This document shows, piece after piece, positions 30,593 through 39,028 of a DNA stretch of 64,000 nt (within the stretch, counting starts at the first letter, position 1; each line of letters starts with the position of its first letter). Both the position numbers and the translations under genes were made by a program. The notes under the pieces were generated by a model. The model was given only the letters and a program-made list of their open reading frames with translations. It made no database searches and had not been told where the DNA came from. Origin of the DNA: a bacterium (GTDB lineage Bacteria > Patescibacteriota > Patescibacteriia > 2-12-FULL-60-25); contig JAJYXM010000016.1 of the NCBI GenBank assembly GCA_021796435.1, positions 1,305,580 through 1,369,579 on the forward strand. The letters are read 5' to 3'.

Positions 30593-30608
30593 ATCGCATG
30601 ATTGCGAT
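30593..30608. promoter_or_regulatory. Palindrome at the HExxH-gene transcription start
   Basis: ATCGCA-tgat-TGCGAT, perfect 6-bp arms, near the start expected from the TTGACA-17-TCAGAT promoter at 30614-30642. Confidence 0.45.
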
Positions 30609-30613
30609 TGGTC

Positions 30614-30642
30614 ATCTGAACAGAAAAAGGCGGGTTTGTCAA
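30614..30642 (-). promoter_or_regulatory. Promoter of the HExxH-motif gene
   Basis: TTGACA, exactly 17 bp, TCAGAT preceded by TGT on the minus strand. The -35 lies 5 nt after the ileS terminator stem. Confidence 0.55.
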
Positions 30643-30647
30643 TAATA

Positions 30648-30675
30648 AACCGCTCCGATGTGCATCGGAGCGGTT
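30648..30675. terminator. Terminator of ileS
   Basis: Perfect 13-bp stem AACCGCTCCGATG/CATCGGAGCGGTT with a 2-nt loop, then TATTATT on the minus strand. Confidence 0.85.
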
Positions 30676-30693
30676 CAACTTTTTTCAGGTTTT

Positions 30694-33600
30694 TCAGACT
30701 TTCCTGATTCCGATCTGGATGGGTTGACCATCGAGTTTGACCTCAGTCCGGGAAAGCGTCTCGTCTTCCAGGGATTCACCGATGGAGTGCGCTTGGACAT
30801 TGGCGCCGGCGATGGCGGAATCGATTATCTCTTCGAGCGTGTCGCGCAAGCCCTGGTCGCCGACCGCGAGACTGACCCGGATTGCGTCCTGCGGGGTAAG
30901 CCCCGATTCCTTACGCAGGTTCATGATCTGTCGCGCGATCTCGCGTGCCATGCCTTTCTTCTTGAGCTCGGGGGTGATGTTAGTATCGAGCTCTGCCGTC
31001 CAAGCCTGTTCGCCCGTATCGATGCCGCCGTTCAGGATAACGTCCTCGACATTAAGTTCGTCCTTGATGAGCGAAAGGAGTTCCGTGCGCAGCGTCAGAC
31101 GCGAAGCCAGAGCCGCATCGCGCAACGAAACGGTCAAGCTGGCGAGCGCCTGGCGGACCGGTATCTTGTGGCGTGCGCGCAGTTCCAATCCTGAAGTGAC
31201 GACTTCACGCACCCAAGCCATGTCGTTCATCAACTGTTCATCGATTATCTTATCCTCCGCTTTCGGCCAGCGATCGAGGTGTACCGACATCTTAGGCCCG
31301 GCCATGTCCTGGTACAGCTTATCGGCCATGAATGGAGCGAACGGCGCCAAGAGTTTGGAGGTCTCGAGCAAGACTTCGCGCAAAGTGCGCAATGCGTCCT
31401 GCTTTTCGTATTCATCCGCGCCTTTCATGCGTTCGCGCGAACGGCGCAACCACCAGGTGGAAAGATCATCCACCCAGGAACGCAAAGGTCGAGTCGCTCC
31501 GACCAGGTCATAACCTTCCATGCATGAAGTAATCTCGCGCGTGACCGACATGAGACGCGAGAACAGCCAGCGGTCGAGAACATGCATGCTGCGTGGCTTC
31601 ACGAGCTCGGCCTGATCCGCGCCAGCATACATCAGGTAGAACGATCGTACGTTCCACAGAGTGCCGAACAGCGTGCGTTGGATGATGGCGACGTCCTTCT
31701 CGGAGAAGTTGAGGGCATCGGCTTGGATCACCGGAGAAGACAACAGATAGTAGCGCAAGCTGTCTGAACCATAGTTCACCATCAGATCCCAGGGATCAGG
31801 ATAGTTCTTGAGGCTCTTGGACATCTTCTTGCCGTCTTCGGCCAAAATCATGCCTGTAACGATGACGTTCTTGAAGGCCGGCTTGTTGAACAGGGCGGTA
31901 GCCAAGACGTGCAGGTTGTAGAACCAACCGCGCGTCTGGTCCTGGGCCTCGGCGATGAAATCAGCCGGGAAGTTGCCTTCAAAGGATTCCTTGTGCTCGA
32001 ACGGATAGTGCACCGAGGCGAATGGCATGCTGCCGGATTCGAACCAACAATCGAAGACGTCGGGGATACGATGCATCGAGCCGCCGCAGGAGCAAGGCAT
32101 GGTTATGTTGTCGATATTCGGACGATGCAGCTCCATCATCTCTTTGGATCCGATCTTGGTGCCGGAAGCTTTCTCGAGTTCGGCGACAGACCCGAAGATC
32201 TTCTTCTCTGGGCAGTCAGCGCATTCCCAGACAGGCAGCGGCGCGCCCCAGAAACGAGTACGCGAAATGCACCAATCCGGCGCGCTCTCGAGGCCCTTGC
32301 CGAAACGTCCGGCTTTGAAGCTTTCGGGATGCCAATTGGTCTTTTTGGCGGTCTCTAGCATCTTAGGTTTCAGCTTGGTCACATCCACGAACCAGGCGGT
32401 CTGGGCCTTGTACAGCAGCAACGTATTGCAACGCCAACAGGCAGGGACGCTGTGCTCGATCTTGTCTTCACGATAGAGCAAGCCGCGCTCGTCCAGATCG
32501 GCCACGACTTTCGCGTCCGAATCCTTGATATACATGCCGGCGACAAAACCTGTCTCGGGTTTCTGCTTACCTTCATTATCGACGGTCACTACGACCGGAA
32601 GATCATTGACCTTGGAGGCTTGGAAGTCTTCCTCACCGAAAGCCGGAGCGGTGTGCACTACGCCGGTACCGTCAGTCATGGTCACGTAATCCATGCCTAC
32701 GACGCGATACAGGGTCTTGCCGGCACGCGCGGTGAGTTTCTCCAGGTTCTCCGGCGAGAACGGATACAACGGTTCGTATTCGACTCCGACCAGGTCGCTG
32801 CCGTTTATCTTGGATACTACCTCGAACGGAGGCGCACCTTCGGATAGCGGAAAATACTGGCGAAAAACGGACTGCATCAGCTTCTCGGCAACTATATATG
32901 TAGCCTTGTCCGCCTCGACCCTGACTTTGACGTACATTTCCGCTGGATTGACGGCCAAAGCCACGTTGGCGAGCAACGTCCAGGGCGTGGTGGTCCAGGC
33001 CAGCAGATAGGTGTCGGCCTCGCCTTTGATCTTGAACTTCACGGTGATGGCCGGATCAGAGACGTCGAGATAGGAATTCTGCATCGCAATCTCGAAATTG
33101 GAGAGCGGCGTGGAGCAGCGCGGGCAGTACATCGAGACACGCAAGTCCTTGTAGATGAGGTCTTTGGCGAACAGCTCGGAGAAAGCCCACCAGACGGATT
33201 CAATATATGGAGCATCCATGGTGCGATAGGCGCCTTCGAATTCCACCCAGCGGCCGATGCGATGGACATAGCGATCCCACTCGCCCGTGAACTCCATGAC
33301 GGAAGTGGCGCAAGCCTGGTTGAACTTATCGATACCGAAACTCTCTATCTCTTTCTTGGAATTCAGCTTAAGACGTTTCTCGATGAGGTTCTCTGCAGGT
33401 AAGCCATGACAATCCCAACCCCAGACGCGCGGGACGCGGAAGCCCTGCATGGTGAAGTAACGCGGCACTGCATCCTTGATGATGGACTGCAGCAAGTGAC
33501 CGTAGTGCGGTGTGCCGTTGGCGAATGGAGGACCATCATAAAAGACATACGTCTTGTTCTCAGGACGCTCGTCTATGGAACGATGGAAAATATCTTCTTT

Positions 33601-33711
33601 TTTCCAGAACGCGGCGATCTCCTCCTCCATCTGGGGAAAGTTAGGGCGGGATGGATTGTCCCGTACTTCGTACTTCGTACCGCGTACCTCGTTGTCGTTG
33701 TCGTTCGTCAT
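30694..33711 (-). CDS. ileS: Isoleucyl-tRNA synthetase (eukaryote-like type)
   Basis: A 1005-residue class I synthetase from the ATG at 33711. The HIGH motif is HYGHLL (in PHYGHLLQSIIKD) and the KMSKS loop is DGKKMSKSLKN. An editing (CP1) domain lies between (LAWTTTPWTLLANVALAVNP, GTGVVHTAPAFGEED). Sequence style and length match the eukaryote-like IleRS branch common in CPR. The extreme N-terminus (NEVRGTKYEVRD) is encoded by a GTACGCGG-type repeat, so the first ~25 residues may be a repeat-derived extension. It charges tRNA-Ile. Confidence 0.96.
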   Translation of the reverse strand: MTNDNDNEVRGTKYEVRDNPSRPNFPQMEEEIAAFWKKEDIFHRSIDERPENKTYVFYDGPPFANGTPHYGHLLQSIIKDAVPRYFTMQGFRVPRVWGWDCHGLPAENLIEKRLKLNSKKEIESFGIDKFNQACATSVMEFTGEWDRYVHRIGRWVEFEGAYRTMDAPYIESVWWAFSELFAKDLIYKDLRVSMYCPRCSTPLSNFEIAMQNSYLDVSDPAITVKFKIKGEADTYLLAWTTTPWTLLANVALAVNPAEMYVKVRVEADKATYIVAEKLMQSVFRQYFPLSEGAPPFEVVSKINGSDLVGVEYEPLYPFSPENLEKLTARAGKTLYRVVGMDYVTMTDGTGVVHTAPAFGEEDFQASKVNDLPVVVTVDNEGKQKPETGFVAGMYIKDSDAKVVADLDERGLLYREDKIEHSVPACWRCNTLLLYKAQTAWFVDVTKLKPKMLETAKKTNWHPESFKAGRFGKGLESAPDWCISRTRFWGAPLPVWECADCPEKKIFGSVAELEKASGTKIGSKEMMELHRPNIDNITMPCSCGGSMHRIPDVFDCWFESGSMPFASVHYPFEHKESFEGNFPADFIAEAQDQTRGWFYNLHVLATALFNKPAFKNVIVTGMILAEDGKKMSKSLKNYPDPWDLMVNYGSDSLRYYLLSSPVIQADALNFSEKDVAIIQRTLFGTLWNVRSFYLMYAGADQAELVKPRSMHVLDRWLFSRLMSVTREITSCMEGYDLVGATRPLRSWVDDLSTWWLRRSRERMKGADEYEKQDALRTLREVLLETSKLLAPFAPFMADKLYQDMAGPKMSVHLDRWPKAEDKIIDEQLMNDMAWVREVVTSGLELRARHKIPVRQALASLTVSLRDAALASRLTLRTELLSLIKDELNVEDVILNGGIDTGEQAWTAELDTNITPELKKKGMAREIARQIMNLRKESGLTPQDAIRVSLAVGDQGLRDTLEEIIDSAIAGANVQAHSIGESLEDETLSRTEVKLDGQPIQIGIRKV
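33658..33692. repeat. GTACGCGG-type repeat at the ileS N-terminus
   Basis: Minus-strand GGTACGCGGTACGAAGTACG-type tandem sequence inside the first codons of ileS. It is related to copies at 38438-38500, 38945-39021 and 54023-54101. Confidence 0.6.
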
Positions 33712-33788
33712 ATTTGGTCTGTCTATCATGCGGTGTTTTCGGCCCTCACGTCAACCCCCACAATAATGTGATAAACTTCCGTCATAAT

Positions 33789-34226
33789 ATGCACAAAACC
33801 CTATATATCGGAGCTGACCATGCGGGATATGAGCTGAAAGAAGCCTTAAAACGGCTCATAACAGAAAAGGCCGAATGGGTGGTCGAAGATTTGTCACCTG
33901 ATTTCAAGGCTGGCGACGATTATCCTCTAATCGCACGAAAGTTGGCGCTGCGGGTAGCGCAGACCCCAAACAGCCGGGGTGTCCTGGCCTGCGGCAGCGG
34001 TATCGGGATGGTCATGGCAGCCAACCGGATCAAGGGCGCGCGGGCTTTCGACGCTTATGACGCAAAATCCGTGGAGCTGGCCAGGAACGACAATGACGCC
34101 AACATCGTCACTTTTTCCGGATGGAGGCAGAAATCGGGTGAGACAAAAAAACTCCTCGACCTTTTCCTGAAGACAAAAGCTTCGACAGCTACGCGCCACA
34201 AGAGACGGATCAAGCAACTCGGATAA
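33789..34226 (+). CDS. rpiB: Ribose-5-phosphate isomerase B
   Basis: A 145-residue protein starting MHKTLYIGADHAGYELKEAL, the RpiB signature. The catalytic Cys lies in GVLACGSGIGMVMAANR, followed by RAFDAYD and ELARNDNDANI. It interconverts ribulose-5-phosphate and ribose-5-phosphate. The start at 33789 was preferred to longer frames because it begins exactly at the family N-terminus. It heads a group with an Rpe-like gene and the split transketolase, a non-oxidative pentose-phosphate set. The basic C-terminal tail (RHKRRIKQLG) is slightly longer than usual. Confidence 0.95.
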   Translation: MHKTLYIGADHAGYELKEALKRLITEKAEWVVEDLSPDFKAGDDYPLIARKLALRVAQTPNSRGVLACGSGIGMVMAANRIKGARAFDAYDAKSVELARNDNDANIVTFSGWRQKSGETKKLLDLFLKTKASTATRHKRRIKQLG

Positions 34227-34250
34227 AGGAAGAAGCTGACGAGACCGGAT

Positions 34251-34272
34251 TCCCCCGATGGCCATCGGGGGA
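34251..34272. terminator. Perfect palindrome between rpiB and the Rpe-like gene
   Basis: CCCCCGATGGCCATCGGGGG (34252-34271) followed by AACGACAAAAAAAG; a possible terminator or repeat. Confidence 0.55.
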
Positions 34273-34305
34273 ACGACAAAAAAAGTGAGCGGGAACAATA
34301 AATAT

Positions 34306-34938
34306 ATGAACACAGTCATACCGACCATCCTGGTCCAGGATGCGAACGAATTCCAGACCAGGTGGGAGAAGATAAAGAATTCCACAGACTTGCTGCAGCT
34401 GGATGTGCTGGACGATACTCTGGTCGCGAACAGCGATTGGCACGATTTGGACGCTTTGCAGAAACTCGATGGCGGCCCAGGATTCATACTCCATCTGATG
34501 GTGAATGACCCGAGACAATACTTGCGCAGAGCCTCGGAGAACACGAAAATCTACGGCGCTGTCTGGCACATCGAGGCACCGATCGATCACGCCGAGCTGT
34601 TGATCTTCTGCCAAGACAAGGGCTGGCGCTGCGGGCTGGCGCTGAACCCGAAGACCGATATAGAAGAACTGGAGCCGTTCGCGGAAATGGTGGACGAGGT
34701 GCTGGTCCTGGGCGTCGAGCCGGGCTTCAACGGACGCAAGATACTGCCGCACACGATCGATAAAGTCAGAAAGCTAAAAAAGAGATGGCCAGAACTGACC
34801 GTCAGTTTCGATGGCGGAATCACGAAAGAGAACCTGGAAGAATTGAGGAGTGCAGGCGTATCCATATTCTACGTCGGAAGCAGCATCTTCAACGCAGATG
34901 ATCCGCGGATGGCATTGGAGGAAATGAGGAACCTATAG
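34306..34938 (+). CDS. Ribulose-phosphate 3-epimerase-like protein
   Basis: A 210-residue TIM-barrel protein from the ATG at 34306. It keeps LQLDVLDD (first metal-site strand), FILHLMVNDP, VLGVEPGFNGRKI (phosphate region) and VSFDGGITKEN with the catalytic Asp. In authentic Rpe the first strand reads HxDxMDG; here His is Gln, Met is Leu and Gly is Asp (LLQLDVLDD). Metal binding may therefore be altered, and the protein may act on another sugar phosphate. It lies between rpiB and the secreted genes and fits a pentose-phosphate context. Confidence 0.82.
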   Translation: MNTVIPTILVQDANEFQTRWEKIKNSTDLLQLDVLDDTLVANSDWHDLDALQKLDGGPGFILHLMVNDPRQYLRRASENTKIYGAVWHIEAPIDHAELLIFCQDKGWRCGLALNPKTDIEELEPFAEMVDEVLVLGVEPGFNGRKILPHTIDKVRKLKKRWPELTVSFDGGITKENLEELRSAGVSIFYVGSSIFNADDPRMALEEMRNL

Positions 34939-34971
34939 ACGCCTGTTTTCCCGGGATCAAGATAAACAAAT

Positions 34972-35451
34972 ATGCCGAAGGTCAAACTAATATTTCTGGA
35001 GACATACCTCTCGCTCGTCAAAGGTGCGGTCGGGACGAACATGTTCCGGCATGCCTATGGACTGGTCGATGGGAAGCGTAAAGACCTGACGCAAGACGGG
35101 AATCTCTCCTGTGCCTATTTCCCCTCATTCGTGCTGAAGCACTTCGACCTGATAAAAGAATCGCATACGACAGTCTCCGGATTAGTCCGCGACATGGAGG
35201 AATCGGGTTGGAAAAAAATCAGGCAAGCCAAACCGGGCTGCGTCTTAGTCTGGAGCCCGATGGACGACAGGAAAGATAGGAACTATTCCTTCGGCCATAG
35301 GCATATCGGTTTTTTCTTGGGCCAGGAGAAAGCCATCAGCAACCTATCCTCGAAAAAAACTCCTGGCGTGCATCATTGGACGTTCGGCAAGAAAGACGGG
35401 AAACCGAAACGCAGGATCGAGGCGATGTATTGGCATAAGAGGATTGCCTGA
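34972..35451 (+). CDS. Hypothetical protein with NlpC/P60-like Cys-His pattern
   Basis: A 159-residue protein without a signal peptide. Cys47 in LSCAYFPSFVL starts a helix and His109/His111 lie in a strand-like FGHRHIGFFLG, with PGCVLVW between. This Cys-helix, then His-strand order resembles the papain-like NlpC/P60/CHAP fold used to cleave or modify peptides. The match is only pattern-based. The C-terminus is basic (GKKDGKPKRRIEAMYWHKR). It lies 33 nt after the Rpe-like gene. No family name is recognised with certainty. Confidence 0.6.
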   Translation: MPKVKLIFLETYLSLVKGAVGTNMFRHAYGLVDGKRKDLTQDGNLSCAYFPSFVLKHFDLIKESHTTVSGLVRDMEESGWKKIRQAKPGCVLVWSPMDDRKDRNYSFGHRHIGFFLGQEKAISNLSSKKTPGVHHWTFGKKDGKPKRRIEAMYWHKRIA

Positions 35452-35571
35452 GGCGGCCGGTACGGGGCCGGCGGCGGCATCAGCGCTTAAGGAATCGGAG
35501 GACGCGGGTTGTCGCGTCTTTTTCGTCGGGCATATCGCCAAGAGGAACCAAAATTGGTATCCTTCGGATAT

Positions 35572-37035
35572 ATGAAATTCAAGACAAGTTTACGCAACCT
35601 GTTGCTCATAGTCAGCATAGCAGGTGCTTCATTTCCCCTGCCGACGGGCGCAACAACTTTGCAAAGCGGCGATCTGATCAAAGGGCCCGGCGACACCGTG
35701 TACTATTACGGTAACGACGCCAAGCGCTACGTCTTCCCTAACCTGAAGACTTACCAGACTTGGTATGGAGATTTCTCCTCCGTCAAGACGTTATCCCTGG
35801 AGGAGCTTCAGGCCATACCGCTGACCAAGAACGTCACTTACCGACCGGGCGTAAGGATGATCAAGGTCGAAAGCATACCCAAGGTCTATGCCGTGGCCGC
35901 CAACGGTACCTTGCGTTGGATAGAGACCGAAGATGTGGCCAAGGCATTATATGGCGACGACTGGAACAAGAAGATTGACGATCTACCGGATGGTTTCTTC
36001 GTCGATTACAAGCTAGGTGCGCCAATCCTGACTGCCGCTGACTTTTCCCCTGCGAACGAGACCGCCGCAGCTTCCAGCATCAATCTGAACCTGACCCTGA
36101 CGAACACTCCGACGACTCCTACGACGCCTACAGAAACCCCGACGAGCACGACCCCGACCGTCCCGACAGAAACCCCGACGAGCACACCGCCAGTACCGAC
36201 TTTCGATTTCTCCGTGTCCAAGAGTAATGCGCAGGCCGGAGAAAACGTGACGTTGATGGCATCGGCGCCCAATGTCGGCAGCATCAACAAAATCGAGCTC
36301 TTCATCGGGACTAATCTGATAAAGACATGCACTGTCGTCACGATGTGCTCGAGCGACTACACGATACCTCCTTCGAATACCGCCGACAGCTATATCGCAA
36401 AAGCAGTCGTCACGAAATTGGATGCCACTATGCTGACCGAGACAGAAACGATAACGACACAAGCAGATGGCGCAGACATGGTGACGCTACGCCTAGCACG
36501 TAAGCAGATAAAACCGAATCAACTGGTGGACGCGATAGTCGATGTCAGTACCGACGTCAACGTGGTCGTCATCGACATATCAGTCGACAACCAAATCATA
36601 GAAAGCTGCGTCGACGGATCACGTAGCTGCCAGTGGACCGGCTACCTGAACGACCAGACTCTCGGTACGGTCCATGAAGTCAAAGCTATCGTAAACAGCA
36701 CTTACGGCTCGACCTATACCTCCGCTCCGCAGTACGTAACCATCAGCAACAACGATGAGCCAAGCGTAACGGTAACTCCAGCCAAGACGACCATATATGT
36801 AGGCGAATACGTTGATGTAACGGTCAGCGCTTCGGATGACGACGGTATCGCTTCGATCGACGTGATGAAGGACGGAGCCATCCTGAAACATTGCGACGGA
36901 TCAGCGCCCTGCACCGTCACGACTGGCCCTTGGAACAGCGCCGGGACGTTCATCTTCAGCGGTCGCGCCACCGACACCAAATCAACAAGCGCTGAAAACG
37001 TTTCTACTGGCGTGAACGTAGTTGCACAGCCCTGA
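35572..37035 (+). CDS. Secreted protein: YVFPN domain plus Ig-like repeats
   Basis: A 487-residue protein. Signal peptide 1-27 (LRNLLLIVSIAGASFPLPTG). Residues about 30-160 form a domain shared with the next gene: GDLIKGPGDTVYYYGNDAKR, YVFPNLKTYQTWY, VTYRPGVRMIKV and LYGDDWNKKIDDLPDGFF. A Thr/Pro-rich linker (PTTPTETPTS) follows, then three Ig-like beta-sandwich repeats (FSVSKSNAQAGENVTLMA, VTLRLARKQIKPNQLVDAIV, VTVTPAKTTIYVGEYVDVTV), each with a Cys pair region. A surface or cell-envelope role is likely; ligand unknown. Start 35572 chosen for the signal peptide. Confidence 0.8.
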   Translation: MKFKTSLRNLLLIVSIAGASFPLPTGATTLQSGDLIKGPGDTVYYYGNDAKRYVFPNLKTYQTWYGDFSSVKTLSLEELQAIPLTKNVTYRPGVRMIKVESIPKVYAVAANGTLRWIETEDVAKALYGDDWNKKIDDLPDGFFVDYKLGAPILTAADFSPANETAAASSINLNLTLTNTPTTPTTPTETPTSTTPTVPTETPTSTPPVPTFDFSVSKSNAQAGENVTLMASAPNVGSINKIELFIGTNLIKTCTVVTMCSSDYTIPPSNTADSYIAKAVVTKLDATMLTETETITTQADGADMVTLRLARKQIKPNQLVDAIVDVSTDVNVVVIDISVDNQIIESCVDGSRSCQWTGYLNDQTLGTVHEVKAIVNSTYGSTYTSAPQYVTISNNDEPSVTVTPAKTTIYVGEYVDVTVSASDDDGIASIDVMKDGAILKHCDGSAPCTVTTGPWNSAGTFIFSGRATDTKSTSAENVSTGVNVVAQP

Positions 37036-37107
37036 CAATCGTGGCACCTTAATACGACTAATTATCATCAGGGAGCTTATCCCTGGATTAAATAAAATTC
37101 ATTAACT

Positions 37108-37905
37108 ATGCGCATGAGCAAATTATTCGGCGCCCTGACCGTCGCGGTCACGCTCGCCACATCAGTCGCTCCGATTACGGCTAACGCTGCCGTCACGACG
37201 GCGTTCTCGCCGGGCGACTTGATCAAAGGCTCCGGCCAGACCGTGTATTACTTCGGCTGGGACGGACATCGTTATGTCTTCCCCAACGAGAAGACGTACT
37301 TCTCCTGGTACAAGGATTTCTCGACAGTTAAACAAATCCCTGACAGCATGTTGCAGACGCTCCCCTTGGGTCGCCGCAACGTGACATATCGCCCTGGATA
37401 TAAGATGGTCAAAGTGACGACCGATCCACGCACTTACGTGATCGATGAAGGCGGCATCTTGCGCTACGTACCATCAGAAGAGATGGCCCAGACGCTGTAT
37501 GGCTTGGCTTGGAAGAGCCAGATCGATGACTTACCGGATGCATTCTATGCCGACTACAAGACAGGAACCCCGCTGGTCACCTCGGCTGACTTCAAGCCTG
37601 CCGATATCATGACGCAGACCACGACGATCGCCAAAGACAAACAGATGGACGAGACTGCGATCACCATCAGCATCGGCAGCAAGGAGAACGGATTCGTTCC
37701 GCCGTCCTTGACCGTCAAAAAGGGAACACTGATCACCTGGACCAACACCGACAGCTCTTTGCATAGCATCGTGGGCGACGGTTGGCAGTCCCAGGAACTG
37801 AAATACCAGGACAGCTACCAGAAGGTATTCAGCACGGTCGGATCATACAGCTATCATTGCGGGATCTACCCGGTGATGACCGGCACGATCAACGTGATCG
37901 AGTAA
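37108..37905 (+). CDS. Secreted protein: YVFPN domain plus cupredoxin domain
   Basis: A 265-residue protein. Signal peptide to about residue 28 (ending ANA). The N-terminal domain repeats that of the preceding gene (GDLIKGSGQTVYYFGWDGHR, YVFPNEKTYFSWY, VTYRPGYKMVKV). Residues 185-265 are a plastocyanin-like cupredoxin: FVPPSLTVKKGTLITWTN, LHSIVG with the first His ligand, and YSYHCGIYPVMTG with Cys and Met. The second His, expected in CxxHxxM, is Tyr here, so a classical type-1 copper site is incomplete. It is likely surface-anchored or periplasm-like and co-expressed with its neighbour. Confidence 0.83.
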   Translation: MRMSKLFGALTVAVTLATSVAPITANAAVTTAFSPGDLIKGSGQTVYYFGWDGHRYVFPNEKTYFSWYKDFSTVKQIPDSMLQTLPLGRRNVTYRPGYKMVKVTTDPRTYVIDEGGILRYVPSEEMAQTLYGLAWKSQIDDLPDAFYADYKTGTPLVTSADFKPADIMTQTTTIAKDKQMDETAITISIGSKENGFVPPSLTVKKGTLITWTNTDSSLHSIVGDGWQSQELKYQDSYQKVFSTVGSYSYHCGIYPVMTGTINVIE

Positions 37906-37945
37906 GGAAAAAATAGGAGCGTCTAGCGCTAAGGCTAAACGCATG

Positions 37946-37974
37946 AGCGGTCGGACACAAATCCGGCCGCTTTT
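37946..37974 (+). terminator. Terminator after the cupredoxin gene
   Basis: Stem AGCGGTCGG with CCGGCCGCT (one wobble), then TTTTGATATC. Confidence 0.65.
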
Positions 37975-38005
37975 GATATCTGGAAACGCATATTCTCCCA
38001 TGGTG

Positions 38006-38011
38006 TACAAT
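38006..38011 (+). promoter_or_regulatory. Leaderless -10 of transketolase N subunit
   Basis: TACAAT ending 6 nt before the ATG at 38018; no Shine-Dalgarno sequence. Confidence 0.45.
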
Positions 38012-38017
38012 GTATCC

Positions 38018-38938
38018 ATGCTTACGGATAAACGTTTGATCGAGCTCGAGAAGACCGCCAACCAGATACGCGAGGACATCATCGAGATGCTCTTGGCTGC
38101 GAAAAGCGGGCATTCCGCAGGACCCCTGGGGATGGCGGACGTCTTCACGGCGTTGTATTACGAGATAGCCAAGATCACACCCGAGACACGAGACGCTCCG
38201 GATCGCGACAGGGTCGTATTGTCGAACGCGCATATCTGCCCTGTGCTGTATGCGACTTTAGCCAACCGCGGATATCTGCCGCGCGAAGAACTCAAGACCC
38301 TACGTAAACTAGGTACGCGTCTACAGGGCCATTCGAACAGCCATTTTTCCCCCGACTTGCCTATCGAGACTTCAGGCGGACCATTGGGCCAAGGCATCTC
38401 GCAAGCCGTGGGGATGGCGCTAGCCGCAAGACACAACTACGAATCACGAATTACGAATGACGAATCCGGGAGAGTACGCGGTACGCGGTACGTGGTACCG
38501 TCTGTTTGGCATACATGGTGCTTGATGGGTGACGGAGAGTTGGATGAAGGCCAATGTTGGGAAGCTTTCATGCTGGCGGGAAAACTCAATCTGCGCGAGC
38601 TGACGGTATTCATAGACCGCAACAACATACAGATCGATGGATTCACGGAAAACGTGATGCCGCTCGAGCCCTTGGCGGATAGGTTCAAGTCATACAACTG
38701 GAGCGTAATCGAAGTGGACGGCCACAACATCCGCGAAGTCGTGGACGCCGCGAACCGCGCACGATCCACCGCAGAGAATCCGACCGTCATCATCTGCCAC
38801 ACCATCCCCGGAAAAGGCGTCGACTTCATGGAAAACAAATTCGAATGGCACGGCAAAGCACCGAATGCGGATGAAGCCAGGGTGGCGCTAGCGGAGTTAC
38901 GGACGTTGGGCGGTCAGATAACGAGTGAACATGAATAA
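38018..38938 (+). CDS. Transketolase, N-terminal (TPP-binding) subunit
   Basis: A 306-residue protein from the ATG at 38018. Shows KSGHSAGPLGMADVFTALYY, DRDRVVLSNAHICPVLYA, ETSGGPLGQGISQAVGMALA and the TPP motif GDGELDEGQ followed by FIDRNNIQIDG. A split transketolase with the C subunit next door is common in CPR and archaea. Between MALAARHN and WCLMGDGELDEG about 20 residues (YESRITNDESGRVRGTRYVV) are encoded by tandem repeats read in frame, longer than in other members. Transfers two-carbon units in the non-oxidative pentose-phosphate pathway. Confidence 0.93.
   Translation: MLTDKRLIELEKTANQIREDIIEMLLAAKSGHSAGPLGMADVFTALYYEIAKITPETRDAPDRDRVVLSNAHICPVLYATLANRGYLPREELKTLRKLGTRLQGHSNSHFSPDLPIETSGGPLGQGISQAVGMALAARHNYESRITNDESGRVRGTRYVVPSVWHTWCLMGDGELDEGQCWEAFMLAGKLNLRELTVFIDRNNIQIDGFTENVMPLEPLADRFKSYNWSVIEVDGHNIREVVDAANRARSTAENPTVIICHTIPGKGVDFMENKFEWHGKAPNADEARVALAELRTLGGQITSEHE
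38438..38500 (+). repeat. Tandem repeat inserted in frame in transketolase N subunit
   Basis: TACGAATCACGAATTACGAA-type tandem units followed by TACGCGGTACGCGGTACG-type units, 63 nt = 21 codons, keeping the frame. Confidence 0.7.
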
Positions 38939-38944
38939 AAAATA

Positions 38945-39021
38945 ACGTACCGCGTACACCGTACCGCGTAACGCGCAATCAAAGGATTCCGACGCACGCC
39001 GTACGCGGAACGTGGTACGAT
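38945..39021. repeat. GTACGCGG-type repeat between transketolase genes
   Basis: Tandem and inverted GTACCGCGTAC / GTACGCGGAACGTGGTACG units. The last unit creates TGGTACGAT, a good extended -10 box 8 nt before the ATG at 39029. Confidence 0.65.
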
Positions 39022-39028
39022 GAACCCT

